From: DASSJF01 sp035280345
GTDB lineage: Bacteria; Sysuimicrobiota; Sysuimicrobiia; Sysuimicrobiales; Segetimicrobiaceae
Assembly (NCBI GenBank): GCA_035280345.1
Contig: DATEGA010000254.1
Span: 1 to 20,320, forward strand
Length of the DNA: 20,320 bases
Reading direction: 5' to 3'
Within the stretch, counting starts at the first letter, position 1, and every line of letters starts with the position of its first letter. The position numbers and the translations under genes were made by a program. Shown in pieces: positions 9,219 through 15,874 of this stretch. The notes under the pieces are model-generated. The model worked only from the letters and a program-made list of their open reading frames with translations. It did not search any database and was not told the DNA's origin.

Positions 9219-9647
9219 ATGGGCCAGGCGGAAGGCCGGGGAATCGAGGTCGGCCAGCGCGCGTCGCTGACCCGCACGATCACCGACAACGATATCGAGG
9301 CCTTTGCCCGGCTCACCGGCGACAACAACCCACTGCACGTCGACGAGGCGTTCGCTCTGCGGAGCCGCTTCGGGCGGCGCGTTGCGCACGGCTTGTTGAG
9401 CGCGGGAATTGTCTCGGCGGTGCTGGGGACCCGCCTGCCCGGGCCGGGCGCGATCTACCTCCGGCAGACGCTTCGGTTCGTGCGCCCGGTGTATCCTGGC
9501 GATACGGTGACGGCGACGGTCGAAGTGACCGCCTATCGCAAAGATCGCCGGATGGCCACGCTGCGGACCACCTGCACCGATCAGCGCGGCGATCTCGTCC
9601 TCGACGGCGAAGCGATCGTACTGCTGGACCCACCGGCGGGGCTCTGA
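9219..9647 (+). CDS. MaoC-type (R)-specific enoyl-CoA hydratase-like protein
   Basis: MaoC/PhaJ-type hot-dog proteins hydrate trans-2-enoyl-CoA to (R)-3-hydroxyacyl-CoA. This 142-residue single-domain protein has the hydratase-2 signature: FARLTGDNNPLHVDEAFA with the likely catalytic D35 and H40, followed by GRRVAHGLLSAG. A second strand block (LRQTLRFVRPVYPGDTVTATVEV) matches the hot-dog core. The length is normal for the family. The ATG at 9219 has a weak AAGGCGG 6 nt upstream; a stronger AAGGAGAGG near 9183-9191 is too far away. It is divergent from moaA and stands alone, so the physiological substrate is unclear. It could feed polyhydroxyalkanoate synthesis, fatty-acid oxidation or another acyl-CoA route. 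Confidence 0.93.
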   Translation: MGQAEGRGIEVGQRASLTRTITDNDIEAFARLTGDNNPLHVDEAFALRSRFGRRVAHGLLSAGIVSAVLGTRLPGPGAIYLRQTLRFVRPVYPGDTVTATVEVTAYRKDRRMATLRTTCTDQRGDLVLDGEAIVLLDPPAGL

Positions 9648-9653
9648 TACACT
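9624..9653 (+). promoter_or_regulatory. Promoter for tRNA-Thr
   Basis: CTGGAC (9624-9629), an 18-bp spacer and an extended -10 TGATACACT (hexamer 9648-9653) lie just before the tRNA. Transcription would start near 9661, about 5 nt before the mature 5' end. The promoter overlaps the end of the hydratase gene. Confidence 0.55.
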
Positions 9654-9665
9654 CACCGTAGATTC

Positions 9666-9742
9666 GCCCCCGTAGCTCAACTCGGCAGAGCACCTCACTT
9701 GTAATGAGGGGGTTACCAGTTCAAATCTGGTCGGGGGCTCCA
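9666..9742 (+). tRNA. tRNA-Thr (anticodon TGT), CCA encoded
   Basis: The 77-nt sequence folds into a full cloverleaf. The 7-bp acceptor stem is GCCCCCG with CGGGGGC (9666-9672 with 9732-9738). The D-stem is GCTC/GAGC, the anticodon stem is CCTCA/TGAGG (9693-9697 with 9705-9709) and its loop CTTGTAA has TGT at 9700-9702. The T-arm is ACCAG-TTCAAAT-CTGGT. Discriminator U is followed by a genome-encoded CCA at 9740-9742. TGT reads threonine ACN codons. It marks the left edge of an eroded region. Confidence 0.97.
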
Positions 9743-9832
9743 CATTATCACGGGTTTGCGTTTATAGTGGTGTCTGCGAAGGCCACGGCGTAGTTAGCAA
9801 TCTCATTGGACAATTAGATCGAAATATCGGAG

Positions 9833-9928
9833 GTGAGCCTCGACACGCCTTACGTCATGCGTATGGAGTGGAAGCCGGGGTTGACTCGTGAGCAGACAGA
9901 CGGCGCCTTGATGCGGTGGTCCCGATAG
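9833..9928 (+). pseudogene. Possible truncated N-terminus of a small DUF3303-like protein
   Basis: From GTG 9833 a 31-codon frame reads MSLDTPYVMRMEWKPGL, then TREQTDGALMRW, and stops at TAG 9926. The string MEWKPGLTREQ...ALMR strongly resembles the beginning of small DUF3303-type proteins, as I remember them. The rest of such a protein cannot be found in any frame downstream. The GTG overlaps the only nearby GGAGG, so translation from it is doubtful. I read it as a remnant, with low certainty. Confidence 0.3.
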
Positions 9929-10074
9929 CCGTGGTAACGTCAGTCTGCCGCGAATATCGTAGGTGCACGCCATTGGCACGGCGGTAGAGCGTGGCTGCGA
10001 CGTGACCGCCAGGCGGGACAACGCCATTCGACATCGTCTTTCCGTCACGGTTATGAGCCTTTCTCAGGGAGGAC

Positions 10075-10122
10075 GGAGGAGGGCCCGCTAAGTGAGATTA
10101 CGAATGCACACCGCCCTCCTCC
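10075..10122. repeat. 10-bp inverted repeat around a candidate start
   Basis: GGAGGAGGGC (10075-10084) and its exact reverse complement GCCCTCCTCC (10113-10122) enclose 28 nt containing the GTG at 10092 and ATG at 10104. In RNA the left arm, a potential ribosome site, would be sequestered by the right arm. Confidence 0.45.
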
Positions 10123-10460
10123 TTGCTATCGCGGTTGCGATTGCGTTGAGACCGACATCTTTGCCCAATAGCGTCGATTCAGACTTGGTCCATTGCACTG
10201 CGAGTAGCGCTCGGTCCGTCGCCACGGGCGTGTTCTGGAAAGGGCAAGCACTCACACACTCTGGGTGGCCATCAAGCCTCTTTATCGGCTACCGAGTACT
10301 GCGGCGCGCCCCGACGAGTCTACATTCACACCGCACCACAGCACACATAGGGCGAGGTCCCCAAGGCTCACCGCTCGGTCGTCATGTTGACGTCGTCGAA
10401 GCGAGACTCTTGCACGGCCCCGTTGGATTTTGGCCGAGGATTCACGCCCCTCCCAGTTAG
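10092..10460 (+). CDS. Doubtful hypothetical protein with signal-peptide-like N-terminus
   Basis: I do not recognise this 122-residue frame. In its favour, GTG 10092 has GGAGGAGG at 10075-10082 with 9 nt spacing, and the N-terminus (MRLRMHTALLLAIAVAIAL) looks like a Sec signal peptide. Against it, the remainder is rich in His, Arg, Ser and Pro without clear secondary structure or cysteine pattern, codon third positions are not GC-biased as in neighbouring genes, and it lies in an eroded stretch. It may be the preserved front of a broken secreted-protein gene, or chance. Confidence 0.25.
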   Translation: MRLRMHTALLLAIAVAIALRPTSLPNSVDSDLVHCTASSARSVATGVFWKGQALTHSGWPSSLFIGYRVLRRAPTSLHSHRTTAHIGRGPQGSPLGRHVDVVEARLLHGPVGFWPRIHAPPS

Positions 10461-10695
10461 GTCGTCGTTTCCCACCGGCAACCGCAGACTAGGCTTCCAA
10501 CGCCGCCCGCGCGGGCGATACGGGAGATCTTGGATGATTCGATTCACTCAGCAAAGACCCGGGTTTCGAGCGGTCAAGTTAGATTCGTTCTATTCCGAGA
10601 GCACCGGGACGATTTGGGGTGAGGTTCCTTTCTAAACCCGACGGGTCGTTGTGAAGTCAGCATTTAGCGCATCTCGATTCAGAGGAGGTACCACT

Positions 10696-11067
10696 GTGAA
10701 TGGAATGAAGGTCGCGAAACTGGAAACTAAGTCTCACGATACGCCCGACGAAGTACGGACGCCCAACAAAACGCGGGTCGAAGTGGTGAGGCTTGGTGGC
10801 TTTACATTGGGTCGCTTCATCTTCCAACCGGGGTGGCGTTGGTCAGAATGTGTCAAACCTGTCGTGAAGACCGACACGTGCCAAATGACGCACGTAGGGT
10901 ACGCGGTCTCCGGCCGCTTGACCGTCAAGATGAACGACGGCAGTCAGAAGACTATCACGTCAGGAATGTCCTACACGATTCCACCGGGGCACGACGGGTG
11001 GGTCGAAGGCAACGAGCCGTTCGTCGGTATCGAGGTGATGAGCGCCGAACAGTATGCGAAGTCCTGA
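10696..11067 (+). CDS. Small single-domain cupin protein
   Basis: This is a cytoplasmic single-domain cupin of 123 residues; no signal peptide is present. Visible features are FQPGWRWSECVKP (43-55), the conserved TDTCQMTHVGYAVSGRLTVK with H66, a DGS turn, and IPPGHDGWVEGNEP with H99, typical of a widespread family of cupins of unknown substrate. The start is GTG 10696, with AGAGGAGG at 10681-10688 and 7 nt spacing; an in-frame start at 10651 lies before this site and is rejected. Codon use is less GC-biased than the housekeeping genes to the left, consistent with acquired DNA. It is convergent with the second, unrelated cupin gene (11449-12069). Function could be sugar, small-molecule or metal binding; nothing in context decides. 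Confidence 0.88.
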   Translation: MNGMKVAKLETKSHDTPDEVRTPNKTRVEVVRLGGFTLGRFIFQPGWRWSECVKPVVKTDTCQMTHVGYAVSGRLTVKMNDGSQKTITSGMSYTIPPGHDGWVEGNEPFVGIEVMSAEQYAKS

Positions 11068-11146
11068 ACGATGGACGGGTCGGAGGTTCCTGTACCCGTA
11101 CTGGCACAGATAGACCAGGCACCGTACTAACGGCGCAGGAGGGTGG

Positions 11147-11164
11147 GGCCGGATTGTTCCGGCC
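11147..11164 (+). terminator. Weak hairpin after the small cupin gene
   Basis: A 7-bp stem GGCCGGA/TCCGGCC (11147-11153 with 11158-11164) with TTGT loop, 80 nt after the cupin stop. No U-tract follows, so a terminator role is tentative. Confidence 0.35.
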
Positions 11165-11388
11165 TCGCTCTCCTGAACGTCCTCAGTTGCCGATTCCCTG
11201 ATCGCATCCATGAGCCACGACTGGACGCGCCATCGCCGCTCCAAAACACCGTCGCCCGCCGAGGCGTCGAAGGCGTGGCTAGAGACGAAATGGTCCGCAC
11301 CGGCCGGGCCGGATGACGCGGTGGCTGAAACCGAGGACGCCGTAACGATGTGGCGCCGATGGGAGGCCGTCGGGAGTTTAATAGAACT

Positions 11389-11448
11389 TCAGCGGTCTTC
11401 TCCGGCCAGCGCGTACTCGATGGCCTGCTCCAGTGTCATGGCCCGGCC
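11389..11448 (-). pseudogene. Remnant of a LuxR-family ATPase regulator
   Basis: On the minus strand, directly after and in frame with the TAG of the secreted cupin (11451-11449), the sequence reads GRAMTLEQAIEYALAGEDR and then TGA (11391-11389). The string GRAMTLEQAIEYAL is characteristic of the linker just before the C-terminal LuxR helix-turn-helix in large ATPase regulators (known family pattern, from memory). Neither the ATPase nor the HTH is found around it. I infer a 19-codon relic left by recombination. Confidence 0.45.
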
Positions 11449-12069
11449 CTACGGGAACACCGAGGGAGTAGAGAACGGCTTCTTAGCATCGACCACAAAC
11501 ATCACGAACCCACGTAGATCGCTCGAACCGCAACTGGACACCTGCGTCGGCAGTCCGCCGGGAGGTCCCGCCACTCCCCGACCTGCCGGAATACGCTCCG
11601 TCCCATCGAGAGTGCGCAAGCACAATTCGCCTGCGACTGTGTAGAGCGCCTCAACGCCCGGATGCGTGTGTACGATCGTCGTGCTACCCAAAGGGCCAGA
11701 GGGTTCGTTGATCCGAAGGAGGTACTCCGATGCCGTCACGGATGGGAGCGGCCCGATCTCGGCGATCTTGGTACCGCCCAGTGACGCCCCGCCCTTGTTA
11801 CCCAACGTGAAGAGCCAGTCTTTACCAGCCGACTCAACGGCCAATCCCGTAGGGCCTGCGGCCGCCTGTGCTTGACCAAGACTGGGAAAGTTCTCTAGTC
11901 GCCAGTACAGCTTCGGTCTCCCCGCTGGCAACGTCGCCAATCGTTTCTCGGCCAGCACCTTGATTGTGAGCGATCCGGGTGGCAGGTTTTGCTGCGCCAC
12001 TACAACAGACGGCGTGAGGTATGCTCCCAACAGGAAGATTCCGACGACGAGAACCGGACGCCGATCCAT
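11449..12069 (-). CDS. Secreted cupin-domain protein
   Basis: This 206-residue exported protein has an N-terminal Sec signal peptide (MDRRPVLVVGIFLLGAYLTP and a VVVA-Q cleavage region near 25-26) and a C-terminal cupin. The metal-binding HxHxxxE motif is clear: VHTHPGVEALYTVAGEL with H134, H136 and E140. The preceding 100 residues form an uncharacterised beta-rich domain. The start was set at ATG 12069 because GGAGGG sits 8 nt upstream and the signal peptide begins there; an in-frame ATG at 12183 adds a Pro/Arg-rich stretch that would block the signal peptide. It is convergent with the cytoplasmic cupin and divergent from the homocysteine methyltransferase-family gene. Substrate is unknown. 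Confidence 0.85.
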   Translation of the reverse strand: MDRRPVLVVGIFLLGAYLTPSVVVAQQNLPPGSLTIKVLAEKRLATLPAGRPKLYWRLENFPSLGQAQAAAGPTGLAVESAGKDWLFTLGNKGGASLGGTKIAEIGPLPSVTASEYLLRINEPSGPLGSTTIVHTHPGVEALYTVAGELCLRTLDGTERIPAGRGVAGPPGGLPTQVSSCGSSDLRGFVMFVVDAKKPFSTPSVFP

Positions 12070-12513
12070 CGGCGGTTCCCTCCTACGCGAAACGCCGGGC
12101 TTGCCCGGCTCCATGCGCGGACGTTCGGCGGGCAGCGGCGGCAGTCCTGGACGCAAGGTCGGGGAGCCGAAGGAGTTGCGCATTTATGAGGTCCCCGGGT
12201 ATGTTGATAACGCGAAGTGACGTTTCCAATGGCGTTTACAGGTGATCTGCGTTTATTACCGGTTCGGGCTCAAGTTCTTCAGGGGGCTCAATGGCCAAGA
12301 TACAGAGTCTGCAGAAGAATTCTTTGTCGGAGGCCCCAGGAAGCACAGGTATCATTCGGCATCTGGCTTTTCGATCCGTGACCCACACCGCTCCGGCTTT
12401 AGCCGAGTCTCCTTGTTCTCCTTGTCGCTCGCTGGTGCGGCTCTGATATAGTGTGTGCGGCGCAAGGTCCACACCGGCTCTCTCGTCATGGAGAGCAGGA
12501 GGGTTGACTCACA
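12070..12513. other. Divergent intergenic region before the methyltransferase gene
   Basis: About 440 nt between the secreted cupin and the homocysteine methyltransferase gene. It contains a promoter (12447-12452), a small hairpin (12476-12496) and a minus-strand frame 12236-12472 that ends in an acidic, proline-rich tail but has no ribosome site or recognisable domain. I do not call that frame a gene. Confidence 0.45.
12444..12452 (+). promoter_or_regulatory. Extended -10 promoter for the methyltransferase gene
   Basis: TGATATAGT (extended -10, hexamer 12447-12452) with a possible TTGTCG -35 at 12422-12427 and a 19-bp spacer. Transcription would begin near 12459, giving a leader of about 55 nt that includes a 6-bp hairpin (GCTCTC/GAGAGC, 12477-12496) just before the ribosome site. 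It resembles no SAM riboswitch I know. Confidence 0.5.
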
Positions 12514-13473
12514 GTGCGGTTTCGCGAGCGCCTGCCCCAAGTTACCGGCGACGATTTCTTCCTGACCGACAGCGGCATGGAAACCCAGTTCATTTTTCTT
12601 GACGGCATCGAGCTCCCTGAGTTCGCTTCTTTCGATCTGCTCAAACGCGAGGATGGCGAGGCCACGCTACGCCGGTACTACCAGACCTATGTCGCGATGG
12701 CCGAGAAGTTCCGTACGGGGCTTGTGCTCGAGAGCCCCACGTGGCGTGCCAACGCGGATTGGGGCGCCCGGCTCGGGTACGGGGCGAAGGAACTGGCAGG
12801 CGCGAATCAACGGGCGATCGCGCTGCTCGAGGGCCTCAGGGATGAGTTCAGGGGCGAGGGCAAGGTCGTCATCAGCGGGTGCCTGGGGCCCCGGGGCGAT
12901 GGGTACGTCCCAACCAACATGATGACGGAAACCGACGCGGAGCAGTACCATGCCGAGCAGATCCGGACGTTCGCGGACTCCGCGGCGGACATGGTCGCCG
13001 CGTTCACGATTAACTACGTCGACGAAGCGATCGGCATCACACGGGCGGCCGAGCGGTTCGGCATGCCCGTCGCGATATCGTTCACGGTCGAGACGGACGG
13101 AAGGCTGCCAAGCGGGCAGACTCTACGCACGGCAATCGAACAGGTCGACTCCGCGACCTCCGACTATCCCGCCTACTACATGCTCAACTGTGCCCACCCC
13201 ACCCATTTCGACCGCGTGCTCGTTGGCGGAGAAGCATGGACTCAGAGAATTCGCGGGTTGCGGGCCAACGCCTCACAGAAGAGCCATGCGGAATTGAATG
13301 AGTCGTCCGAGCTCGACATCGGAGATCCCGCGGATCTCGGCGCACGGCATGCCGATCTTAAGCGACGTATGCCGCAGTTGAACGTCCTGGGCGGATGCTG
13401 CGGCACTGACCATCGGCACGTCGAGCAGATTGCGGTGGCATGCTCGCCTCTGTTCCCGCGCCGGGGTTACTGA
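12514..13473 (+). CDS. Homocysteine S-methyltransferase family protein
   Basis: Members of this family transfer a methyl group to a thiol or selenol through a zinc-bound substrate; typical donors are S-methylmethionine, SAM or betaine. The 319-residue protein begins with LTDSGMETQFIF, the conserved (beta/alpha)8 barrel start, and keeps the three zinc cysteines: C216 in MLNCAHPT, and C295 and C296 in GGCCGTDHRHV. The GTG start has AGGAGGG at 12497-12503, about 10 nt upstream. The length is normal. The gene stands alone between an eroded region and a convergent response regulator, so the methyl donor cannot be told from context. A role in methionine salvage is likely; a cobalamin-dependent MetH is ruled out by size. 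Confidence 0.92.
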   Translation: MRFRERLPQVTGDDFFLTDSGMETQFIFLDGIELPEFASFDLLKREDGEATLRRYYQTYVAMAEKFRTGLVLESPTWRANADWGARLGYGAKELAGANQRAIALLEGLRDEFRGEGKVVISGCLGPRGDGYVPTNMMTETDAEQYHAEQIRTFADSAADMVAAFTINYVDEAIGITRAAERFGMPVAISFTVETDGRLPSGQTLRTAIEQVDSATSDYPAYYMLNCAHPTHFDRVLVGGEAWTQRIRGLRANASQKSHAELNESSELDIGDPADLGARHADLKRRMPQLNVLGGCCGTDHRHVEQIAVACSPLFPRRGY

Positions 13474-13573
13474 GAAGATCTGCGCGAGCCGCTCCACCTT
13501 ACAAGCGTCAAGGAGCCGGCAAGCAAGGCGGCCCCCCGTGAGATAGGGCCGGGTTCGGCCGGGGGTGCGGTAC

Positions 13574-14308
13574 TCAGACAGACCGCTGCCCCGCAGCGAC
13601 GGGCGCGCGGTGAAATCCGATCCGCGCGTAACCAGGACGCTCGTGGTCCACTAAACGGTTGTCTCTCGCGAAGACCGCGGCGTGCGCCCGGTTCCGAAGC
13701 CTGAACTTACGATAGACGGCTCGCAACCGTGTTTTCACCGTACTCTCGGAAAGGAACAATCTTGCCGCGATTTGCCTATTGCTTAGGCCTTGTCCCACGC
13801 CCGCGAGCACCTCGATCTCACGATCCGTCAGCGGCGGTTCACGATCTGAGGCCGTGTCTTCCCACCGTCGCTCCGTCTTGTTGAAGGCCCTGAAATAGTG
13901 GTCGATGATGTACTCGATCGCAGAAGGGCTCAGCGTCGTTCTGCCGGCATGCGCGTTGAAGATCGCCCGAATCAAGGTAGCCGGGTCGATGTCCTTGAGT
14001 AGGTAAGCGATCACCCCCGCCTGCAGGGCTTCGTGGAAATTGTCCGGATCCGTGGCGTAGGTCAGCACGAGAATTCCTGCGTGGGGACAATGCTGCCGGA
14101 TCGTGCGTATCGCCGCGACGCCGTCGCCACCGGGTACCATGATCTCCAGCATTACGAGATCCGGCTTGAGCGCGGCCGCCTTGTCGATCGCCTCGTTTGC
14201 CGAGGCCGCCTCGCCAATGATCTCAATAGCCGATTGGGTCTGCAGAGCCGCCTTGATGCCGTGGCGGAACAGTTCATGGTTGTCGACGAGCAGCACCCGG
14301 ATGCCCAT
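13574..14308 (-). CDS. NarL/FixJ-type regulator with degenerate receiver
   Basis: This protein (about 244 residues from ATG 14308; an in-frame GTG lies at 14317) has an N-terminal receiver domain and a C-terminal LuxR helix-turn-helix (LTDREIEVLAGVGQGLSNRQ, then IAARLFLSESTVKTRLRAVY). Numbered from GTG 14317, the receiver keeps D12, the switch Thr T86 and the Lys K108, but the phospho-accepting Asp is Glu (PDLVMLEIMVPGGDG, E58) and the second acidic residue is Asn (VDNHE). It therefore cannot be phosphorylated in the usual way and may be constitutively active or respond to another signal. No histidine kinase is adjacent. About 30 residues follow the HTH. It is convergent with the homocysteine methyltransferase gene; target genes are unknown. 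Confidence 0.93.
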   Translation of the reverse strand: MGIRVLLVDNHELFRHGIKAALQTQSAIEIIGEAASANEAIDKAAALKPDLVMLEIMVPGGDGVAAIRTIRQHCPHAGILVLTYATDPDNFHEALQAGVIAYLLKDIDPATLIRAIFNAHAGRTTLSPSAIEYIIDHYFRAFNKTERRWEDTASDREPPLTDREIEVLAGVGQGLSNRQIAARLFLSESTVKTRLRAVYRKFRLRNRAHAAVFARDNRLVDHERPGYARIGFHRAPVAAGQRSV

Positions 14309-14400
14309 GCGGGTCACTCGGGCCGCGCCGCAAGACGCGCGAGAGGGCTGATGCTTTGCCTCCGACCGCGCTCCGAGTGGATCGGCCCTCGGCCAGAAAC

Positions 14401-14431
14401 AAAAAAGCGCAACGCGATAGCGACGTCGCGC
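14401..14431 (-). terminator. Intrinsic terminator after the glycosyltransferase gene
   Basis: On the minus strand an 8-bp GC-rich stem with one G-U pair (14431-14424 with 14414-14407) and a 9-nt loop is followed at once by six T (14406-14401). It lies about 160 nt beyond the glycosyltransferase stop and upstream of the response regulator, which therefore probably has its own promoter. The rest of 14309-14588 shows no gene. Confidence 0.7.
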
Positions 14432-14588
14432 ACAACCTGTTTCATGCTCCGCCCCCCCGGCAGCCCGGCCGACCTCAAGGGTCCCGCGGCTTTGCGTCCC
14501 CGAATCGCTTCGGGTTTGCCTTTCTGCGGAGGTCCAATTTCAAGTTACCCATCTTTCCGCCGTCTAAACGCTGCCGGCGCTGCCGGTT

Positions 14589-15659
14589 CTACGTCCCGGC
14601 TATCCGGAGGAGCGCGGTCAGCCGGCCGATCGAGGGCGCTCGTACTACGGCGCAAACCGCTTCATAGATCGGTGTTTGTTTGCTTTTCCCGTTCCGGGAC
14701 GCTAGCGCGCGGGCGACCTCCACCCAAATGTCCGCCACCGTTTGGCGTAGCATCCATCGTTGTCTGAGGTTCTCTCCCGGAGATGCCATAAGCGCGGCGC
14801 AGAAGTCCCGGACCGCGGACCGCGGCGAATGGGCTGCCAAGGCGAGACTACAAGCGGTGTGAACCACATGTGCACGCGGCCAGCGAACGTGCGCCCACGC
14901 CCGTTGCTTCAACTCCGCGGACAGATCCAATTCACGTCCCATGTGAAGGGCCTTTCGTACGACGCAGGCGATATCGTCGGCCGCGGAGCCATTTGCCGCG
15001 CGCGTCAGCATCATGCCCGCGGGTGACTCGCTGTGCGCAGACACCACGCTCGGAAGGAACACGATGGAAAAGTGATAACTCAAACGCAGCCACAGATCCC
15101 AGTCTTCGCTTGTTGCCAAACCTACGTCGAAATAACCCACCCTATCAAGCGCGTGGCGGCGGATAAGAATAGTGGACACGGGCACGAAGTCGCCTTTTTC
15201 TAGAAGGGCCTGAAATATCCACCCAGAGGCGCCTCGCGACAAGTCGGGGCCCTGTCTGCCGGAGGAAGGGTCTATCTCCTGGCTATAAACCGCTCCAGCG
15301 TCCGGGTGACGTTCCAGTGTTGACACCTGCACCTTCAGGCGGTGGGGAAACCAAGTATCATCGTCGTGCAAAAAGGCCACAAACGTGCCTCGGCTGACTG
15401 CGATGCCGGCGTTGAGCGCCGCCGAGGCTCCTCGTGGCAACTTTCTTCGTGGCGGCGCAAGCCGTATGTAGCGGACCTGCGGATGACGGCGCACGACCTC
15501 GGCGGTTGCATCGATGGAAGCATCATCTACAACAATAATTTCCTGATCGAACAGTTCGCCGACACCCTGCTGCGAATAGGCGGAGTCCAGTGCCTTCTGT
15601 AGAAGGGCCGCTCGATTGTGTGTTGGGATGATCGTGCTGACTAACGACAGCGGTGCCAT
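14589..15659 (-). CDS. Family 2 glycosyltransferase
   Basis: GT-A fold glycosyltransferases of family 2 transfer a sugar from a nucleotide-sugar to a surface polysaccharide or lipid acceptor in the cytoplasm. The 356-residue protein has the nucleotide-binding start VSTIIPTHNR (7-16), VVDDAS (43-48), the DXD-type metal site LHDDD (97-101) and the catalytic-region SEDWDLWLRL (184-193). The C-terminal 130 residues are an Arg/Ala-rich helical tail with no membrane segment, unlike polysaccharide synthases such as BcsA. An AGGGGGA-type ribosome site precedes the ATG at 15659. No other polysaccharide gene is nearby, so donor and acceptor are unknown. It runs into the terminator at 14401-14431 and is divergent from the SYLF gene. 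Confidence 0.92.
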   Translation of the reverse strand: MAPLSLVSTIIPTHNRAALLQKALDSAYSQQGVGELFDQEIIVVDDASIDATAEVVRRHPQVRYIRLAPPRRKLPRGASAALNAGIAVSRGTFVAFLHDDDTWFPHRLKVQVSTLERHPDAGAVYSQEIDPSSGRQGPDLSRGASGWIFQALLEKGDFVPVSTILIRRHALDRVGYFDVGLATSEDWDLWLRLSYHFSIVFLPSVVSAHSESPAGMMLTRAANGSAADDIACVVRKALHMGRELDLSAELKQRAWAHVRWPRAHVVHTACSLALAAHSPRSAVRDFCAALMASPGENLRQRWMLRQTVADIWVEVARALASRNGKSKQTPIYEAVCAVVRAPSIGRLTALLRIAGT

Positions 15660-15874
15660 GACGCGGTCCCCCTAACGAACACGCAAACTCAGGCGCTGGG
15701 TTCGGGGTACGTCAAAAACGTCCCTCCGGTGGCGGTAGAAACGAACGAGCGGCCGTTCACCGTGGTACGGTGGCAGCAACGCTCGGAATATATCTTGAGA
15801 GGGGCGGCCCCGGGATACTCGCGCCAAATGCCGTGATGCTCTGGTGCCGCCGCCTGGAAGGGAGGGTGACAGCG

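Larger units (their letters stand above)
9743..10695. other. Gene-poor, eroded stretch downstream of the tRNA
   Basis: Nearly 1 kb separates the tRNA from the first clear gene. Base composition is visibly less GC-rich and codon structure is weak in all frames. It contains a possible broken small gene (9833-9928), a candidate secreted-protein ORF (10092-10460), an inverted repeat (10075-10122) and otherwise nothing I recognise. No integrase, transposase or second copy of the tRNA 3' end was seen. It fits a decayed insertion next to a tRNA. Confidence 0.5.
11068..11448. other. Intergenic between convergent cupin genes
   Basis: About 380 nt without an intact gene. It holds a small hairpin (11147-11164) and a minus-strand fragment that looks like the tail of a LuxR-type regulator (11389-11448). 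ORFs seen across it are shadows without recognisable content. Confidence 0.5.

Noticed and set aside
8190..9743. A 517-codon minus-strand ORF extending moaA to 9743
   Set aside because: The first part is antisense to the hydratase gene and tRNA and looks non-coding; the moaA family start and -10 element put the start at 9164.
10384..10635. 83-codon plus-strand ORF upstream of the cupin
   Set aside because: No ribosome site, no domain, and mixed codon use; probably chance.
12249..12286. Short match to the tRNA 3' end (GGGGGCTC) and to GCGTTTAT downstream of it, considered as an attachment site
   Set aside because: Matches are only 8 nt each and in the opposite order from those at the tRNA; chance is likely in GC-rich DNA.
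12236..12472. Minus-strand ORF with acidic proline-rich C-terminus
   Set aside because: No ribosome site, no recognisable domain and a plus-strand frame of similar length; not enough to call a gene.
12476..12496. Hairpin before the methyltransferase gene, considered as a SAM riboswitch
   Set aside because: A single 6-bp stem without the conserved SAM-I, SAM-II or SAH riboswitch cores.
13474..13573. GC-rich inverted repeats considered as a convergent terminator
   Set aside because: Competing 4-6 bp stems with no U-tract; not convincing.
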